50,603 bases of DNA from Candidatus Woesearchaeota archaeon (lineage in GTDB: Archaea > Nanobdellota > Nanobdellia > Woesearchaeales > GW2011-AR9). A program made the position numbers and the translations under genes. Location: NCBI GenBank assembly GCA_016185625.1, contig JACPND010000015.1:1-50603 (forward strand). The letters run 5' to 3'. This document shows, in pieces, positions 47,165 to 50,603 of the stretch (positions within the stretch are counted from its first letter, which is position 1; each line of letters opens with the position of its first letter). The notes beneath the pieces were generated by a model, which was given only the letters and a program-made list of their open reading frames with translations, was not told the origin of the DNA and searched no databases.

Positions 47165-49228
47165 TCATGCATCACCGATATTGATAACCTGATCTTCGTA
47201 ACTTCCATCGCGATAAATAGTAATGCCTTTGCATTTTGATTTCCAAGCCAGCAGGTAGGCGTCTTCCACATCCTTGATTGATGCAGTATGAGGAAAGTTG
47301 ATGGTCTTAGAGATGGAATTATCGACGTGCTTCTGCAGGGTCGCCTGCATCTTGACATGCCATTCCGGGCTGATATCGGCAGCGGTTACAAACAGGTCTC
47401 GAATATCTTTGGGCACTTCCTTGAATTCCTGGCAATTGCCGATGCGGGCTATTTTACGAATCAATTCTGGTGAATAAAAGCCGCGCTCATGGGCTAGTTT
47501 TTCAAATTCTTTGTTTAGATAGACAATTTCATTCTGGCCCAGCACCGTTTTCTGATAAGAAAGTGCAAACAACGGTTCGCAGCCGGGAGAGGCATTGCCT
47601 AAAATGCTGATGGTTCCTGTCGGTGCGATGGAAAGGCAGGCCATGTTACGCATCTTTCGTCCAGATTTGTGATGGTCGCTGCCTTTCCATGAGGGACAAG
47701 GGCCGCGTTGTTTGGCTAGTTCCATCGATTTTTCATAGGCAGCTTCTTTGATGAAAGACATCAGCCGGTCGGCAAATTCCAACGCTTCATCTGAATTGTA
47801 TTTTAATTTAAGCCTGATGAGCAGATCCGCAAAGCCCATGATGCCCAAGCCAAATTTACGGGTATTTTTAGTGTGAAGTTCGATTTCCAGCGAGGGATAG
47901 GAGTTCATGTCTATGACATTGTCGAGAAAATGAACTGCTGCCTGGACGGCCTGTTTTAGTTTCTCCCATCCCACATCTTCATCCTCAGTATCATAGAATT
48001 TGTTTAGATTCAATGATCCAAGGACACAACCTTCATAGGGAAGGAGAGGGGCTTCGCCGCACTGGTTGGTGGTCTCGATCTCTCCCAGATGCTTGGCCGG
48101 ATGCTTGCGGTTGATTTCATCAATAAAAACCAGTCCCGGATCGCCGGTTTTCCAGGCATTCTGGACGATGATAGAGGAAATGTCTTTGGCCTGCAGTTTG
48201 CCGCAGCGCTTCTGAGTCCGGGGATTGATTAGATAATATTCCCGATCTTCTTCCACAGCTTTCATAAAATTATCCGTGATGGCGACGCTGATGTTGAAAT
48301 TTTTGAGCGATTGTTTGTCGCGTTTGCTTTCCACAAAACGGATAATGTCCGGATGGTCAACTCGGAGTACAGCCATGTTGGCGCCGGGCCGGACGCCGCC
48401 CTGCTTGATCGCTTCTAACGCTTTATCATAGACACGGAGAAATCCTACCGGACCGGCGGCGACGCCGACATTGTCTTTGACGGGATCGCCTTTGGGGCGG
48501 AGGCGGGAAAATGAAAAACCGGTTCCTGCACCGCGCTGATGGATGAGAGCGGCACTTTTCAATGTGCCGAAGATGCTTTCCATGGTGTCGTCAATAGGCA
48601 GCACGAAGCAGGCATTGAGCTGATTGACATCAGTACCCGCATTTTTCAACGTGGGCGAATTAGGCAGGAACTGCAAATCTGCCATGAGATCATAAAATTG
48701 CTGGGACGTCTTCTGGATTTCGTCGTCAGCGGCTTCGTAAAAGGCATCAGCATTGGCGATATGCTTGGCGACGCGGAGCAGCATCTGTTGCGGAGTTTCA
48801 CTCAGATTGCCGTTTTTGTCTTTAAGCAGGTACCGTCGTTCTAATATCGAAAGAGCTTCGTTTGGGAAATGCAGGTTTTCTGAGGAATGTTTTTCGCCGA
48901 GGATGAAGGTCCGTTGTTTTCGCTCTTCGCCTTTGCGATAGCGGTAAAGGATGTAGGCTTTGGCAGTCTTGGCATGGCCGTGTTCGATTAATGTTTTCTC
49001 AACCAGATCCTGGACGTTTTCCACTGTGGGAGTTTTGTTGGGGTATTGCTGCCCTAAAAGCTGGATTACTTCCTGAGCTAATTTTGCGGCTAATTCCTGA
49101 TCCTTTCCACCAACCGATTCCGCGGCTTTAAAAATGGCATCGGTGATTTTCTGGATGTCAAAATTCACGACCCGGCCATCCCGCTTGATGACGGATTTTA
49201 ACACGGGTTCAGGAGTATTTTCAGGCAT
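47165..49228 (-). CDS. nrdJ: Adenosylcobalamin-dependent ribonucleotide reductase (class II)
   Basis: Converts ribonucleotides to deoxyribonucleotides with an AdoCbl radical, without oxygen dependence. The 687-residue protein has an N-terminal ATP-cone (about 9-98; KRDGRVVNFDIQKITDAIFK). The catalytic barrel has Cys207 in NACFVLP, Cys390 with Glu in NQCGEAPLL, and the partner Cys near 530 in NMACLSIAPTGT. Motifs PNSPTLKNAG and QRGAGTGFSFSRLR are also intact. The end CKGITIYRDGSYEDQVINIGDA comes soon after the barrel; the usual C-terminal tail with a redox Cys pair is absent. Thus an external reductant shuttle would be needed. Transcribed ahead of pduO. Confidence 0.92.
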   Translation of the reverse strand: MPENTPEPVLKSVIKRDGRVVNFDIQKITDAIFKAAESVGGKDQELAAKLAQEVIQLLGQQYPNKTPTVENVQDLVEKTLIEHGHAKTAKAYILYRYRKGEERKQRTFILGEKHSSENLHFPNEALSILERRYLLKDKNGNLSETPQQMLLRVAKHIANADAFYEAADDEIQKTSQQFYDLMADLQFLPNSPTLKNAGTDVNQLNACFVLPIDDTMESIFGTLKSAALIHQRGAGTGFSFSRLRPKGDPVKDNVGVAAGPVGFLRVYDKALEAIKQGGVRPGANMAVLRVDHPDIIRFVESKRDKQSLKNFNISVAITDNFMKAVEEDREYYLINPRTQKRCGKLQAKDISSIIVQNAWKTGDPGLVFIDEINRKHPAKHLGEIETTNQCGEAPLLPYEGCVLGSLNLNKFYDTEDEDVGWEKLKQAVQAAVHFLDNVIDMNSYPSLEIELHTKNTRKFGLGIMGFADLLIRLKLKYNSDEALEFADRLMSFIKEAAYEKSMELAKQRGPCPSWKGSDHHKSGRKMRNMACLSIAPTGTISILGNASPGCEPLFALSYQKTVLGQNEIVYLNKEFEKLAHERGFYSPELIRKIARIGNCQEFKEVPKDIRDLFVTAADISPEWHVKMQATLQKHVDNSISKTINFPHTASIKDVEDAYLLAWKSKCKGITIYRDGSYEDQVINIGDA

Positions 49229-49469
49229 AGGGCGTTAAAAAGGCGGGCTGATTTTAATGTTTTGTGGTGGTACGGCACTATTCTTCAGCGGGATAAGTTT
49301 CTATCTGACATTACGAGAATGAAACTCCCAACTGCAGCAGAGCTGCGGGGCTTTACGCCGAGATAAAAACAATGGGACGGAGTTGATCTCCTTTTCTGCC
49401 TTGGTTTTGGATAAAGTGCATAATTATGGAGGGGTTTGATTAACCTATTCATTTACTTCAACTCCCCTT
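49229..49469. other. Intergenic region upstream of nrdJ
   Basis: The region before nrdJ has an AT-rich stretch near 49244-49252 on the minus strand that may be its TATA box, and a small hairpin (CAGCAGAGCTGCGG area, 49335-49348). I see no gene in it. Confidence 0.4.
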
Positions 49470-49599
49470 AGTAGGATACCAACAGACAGAAATGATTGAT
49501 AAGATAGTTCTGTCTGTTGTATCTACAAAGGGCACAACAAAAAGATAAAATATTTGTGCCCTTTGGTAGACTTTGAATATCGATGAAAAATAGGGTTAT
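49470..49599 (-). repeat. 130-bp double-hairpin repeat, copy B
   Basis: Inverse of copy A at 5041-5170 with five differences: CAACAGACAGAA (49480-49491) pairs with 49508-49519, and AAAGGGCACAA (49527-49537) pairs with 49554-49564, both with 16-base loops as in copy A. The surroundings differ beyond the 130 bp. It lies about 105 bases upstream of the MNT gene and might supply its promoter or a regulatory RNA, but nothing shows it. Confidence 0.8.
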
Positions 49600-49703
49600 G
49601 CAAAAACCAATTGACGAGGATAAAGTTAATAAAGAATTGCAGAAGATAATCTTGAGGTGGAGTATTTAGAAAGTTTTAAGAACATCTCTCCCCTCCAGAG
49701 TAT

Positions 49704-50090
49704 ATGAAAGAACAATATACTAAAATTATCAATCAAGCAGTACAGCTGATTATGGAAGAAGCTAAGGATGAAATAGGGGCAATTCTCTTATTCGGCTCGC
49801 ACGCAGATAATACTGCTATCTGGCGTTCGGATATAGATATTTGTGTAGTGTTTAAGAATGATCTCACGGAGAAAGAAGCCTTCTTTTTCCGTAGAAAATT
49901 ATTAGGACAACTTCCAGATGTTGTCGATTTGCAGGTATTTAATGTATTACCTCAAAAAATTAAGCAGTCTATAGCTAAGAATCATCAAGTTCTCTTTCAA
50001 GTTGAGGAATTTAATGATGCTACTTTTACTAGGGTCAATTTGAAATTATTCTTTGAACTAAAACAGAAAGTTGATGCGTTGGAGGCTTAG
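49704..50090 (+). CDS. mntA: MNT-type nucleotidyltransferase antitoxin
   Basis: A 128-residue minimal nucleotidyltransferase. LLFGSHADNTAIWRSDIDIC carries the GSx10DxD motif at about residues 31-45, and VDLQVFNVLPQKIKQSIAKN resembles the second metal-binding strand and following helix of MNT proteins. It would AMPylate the partner HEPN RNase. The HepT gene follows after one base, in the standard mntA-hepT order. It appears intact, though a bit longer than the 102-residue relative at 3446. Possible TATA-like sequence TATTTAGAAA near 49661. Confidence 0.82.
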   Translation: MKEQYTKIINQAVQLIMEEAKDEIGAILLFGSHADNTAIWRSDIDICVVFKNDLTEKEAFFFRRKLLGQLPDVVDLQVFNVLPQKIKQSIAKNHQVLFQVEEFNDATFTRVNLKLFFELKQKVDALEA

Positions 50091-50091
50091 A

Positions 50092-50334
50092 GTGAAGGAA
50101 AAAATTAAAGAAAAAATAGCAGAAATTAATCAGTTCATAGGAGAATTGTCTGAAATAGTTCCTGCGGAGTACGATTCGTATATCGGAAATTCTCGGGACA
50201 GAGCTGCGTGTGAACGATTCTTTGAAAAAATAGTTGAAGCAAGTGTTGATTTAGGCTTTATTATTGTAAAATATAAAAAACTAGAGGTACCACAAAGCGA
50301 CAAAGAGCTTTTTAAAATATTGGAGAAAAATTGA
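50092..50334 (+). CDS. hepT: HepT-like HEPN protein, truncated
   Basis: An 80-residue protein from GTG 50092, with GGAGG six bases upstream; an ATG seven codons earlier inside mntA is the alternative. The first part resembles HepT (DUF86): RDRAACERFFEKIVEASVDL then GFIIVKYKKLEVPQSDKELF. It stops at ILEKN, where full-length HepT (about 130-140) would continue into the GFRNxLVHxY active-site helix. So the RNase motif is missing and the toxin should be inactive. Only 18 bases separate its stop from cysS, so the deletion may have joined them. Still open and in frame, so it may persist as a non-toxic binding partner. Confidence 0.7.
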   Translation: MKEKIKEKIAEINQFIGELSEIVPAEYDSYIGNSRDRAACERFFEKIVEASVDLGFIIVKYKKLEVPQSDKELFKILEKN

Positions 50335-50352
50335 TGACAGAAGAGGATAATT

Positions 50353-50603
50353 AATGTTACAACTATTTAACACCTTAACTCGTAAAAAAGAACTATTTGT
50401 TGCTCTGAAAGATAAATCTGTTGGTCTCTACACCTGCGGTCCCACGGTCTATAACTTCGCCCACATCGGCAATCTGCGGACCTATATCTTTGAGGATACG
50501 CTAAAACGGGTGCTGTTGTTTGATGGATTTAAAGTCAAGCACGTCATGAATATCACGGATGTCGGCCATCTTACGTCTGATGCAGATAGCGGCGAGGATA
50601 AAA
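50353..50603 (+). CDS. cysS: Cysteinyl-tRNA synthetase, 5' part
   Basis: The first 83 residues of CysRS, which runs off the window. [20 protein letters not shown] holds the zinc-ligand Cys and the HIGH-type motif of class I enzymes, and [19 protein letters not shown] follows as in all CysRS. It charges tRNA-Cys. The ATG at 50353 is 18 bases after the truncated HepT stop, so it may be transcribed from the toxin-antitoxin promoter. A TATA box of its own is not obvious. Confidence 0.93.

Noticed and set aside
1-50603. CRISPR arrays, rRNA and tRNA genes
   Set aside because: No regularly spaced repeats, conserved rRNA stretches or tRNA T-loop patterns were recognised by eye; a dedicated scan would be needed to exclude a diverged or intron-containing tRNA.

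Overview
The window looks like a chromosome segment of a DPANN archaeon, probably Woesearchaeota/Pacearchaeota-like. This placement is inferred from gene content, not from a marker gene. Archaeal signs are a TyrRS of the archaeal/eukaryotic type, the Holliday junction resolvase Hjc, an RPA-like protein, Rad50, a TrmB regulator, many prepilin-like (class III) N-termini and HEPN/MNT modules. Many genes have a TATA-like box about 25-30 bases before the start codon, which implies leaderless mRNAs. No tRNA, rRNA or CRISPR array was recognised.

Layout. 0-5 kb is accessory DNA: three tandem ribbon-helix-helix proteins, three transposase remnants (IS5-like and IS481-like), tyrS, and a decayed MNT/HepT module. 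At 5-9.6 kb is housekeeping: a HAD phosphatase, RNase Z, a DUF84 NTPase, Hjc, a membrane hydrolase and an RPA-like protein. At 9.6-30.4 kb is a cell-surface island: two minus-strand operons (12 genes, 16547 down to 9632; 5 genes, 29340 down to 20483) of single-pass proteins. Nearly all start with a short K/R-rich stretch, then Gly/Ala/Ser, then a hydrophobic helix. The second operon begins with a 2050-residue multidomain surface protein. Between the operons lie a plus-strand Cys-rich lipoprotein and a HEPN/MNT pair, and a second lipoprotein follows. At 30.7-39 kb are a DUF1385 protein, Rad50, a NUDIX hydrolase, a GmhB-like phosphatase, a 3'-shortened folC and several unknowns. At 39.4-41 kb are a TrmB regulator and a UPF0175/PIN toxin-antitoxin pair. 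At 41.2-49.2 kb is a deoxynucleotide cluster: thyA-folA-glyA-tmk as a tight operon, then a cobalamin adenosyltransferase and nrdJ on the other strand. The right end has an MNT/HepT pair with a shortened toxin and the start of cysS.

How the genes work together. ThyA, DHFR and SHMT form a complete thymidylate/folate cycle, and Tmk phosphorylates the dTMP. NrdJ makes deoxynucleotides using the cobalamin cofactor prepared by its neighbour PduO; FolC nearby would polyglutamylate the folate. The surface island resembles an undescribed disulfide-rich, pilin-like extracellular assembly. Every member's extracytoplasmic part has an even number of cysteines (0 to 20), but no assembly ATPase or prepilin peptidase lies in the window.

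Mobile DNA is abundant and mostly non-autonomous. A 130-bp double-hairpin repeat occurs twice in opposite orientation (5041-5170 and 49470-49599, about 96% identical). Two GGCACTGTCC-ended miniature elements and one GTAATAC-ended miniature element each show an 8-bp target duplication, and several solo ends are scattered through intergenic DNA.
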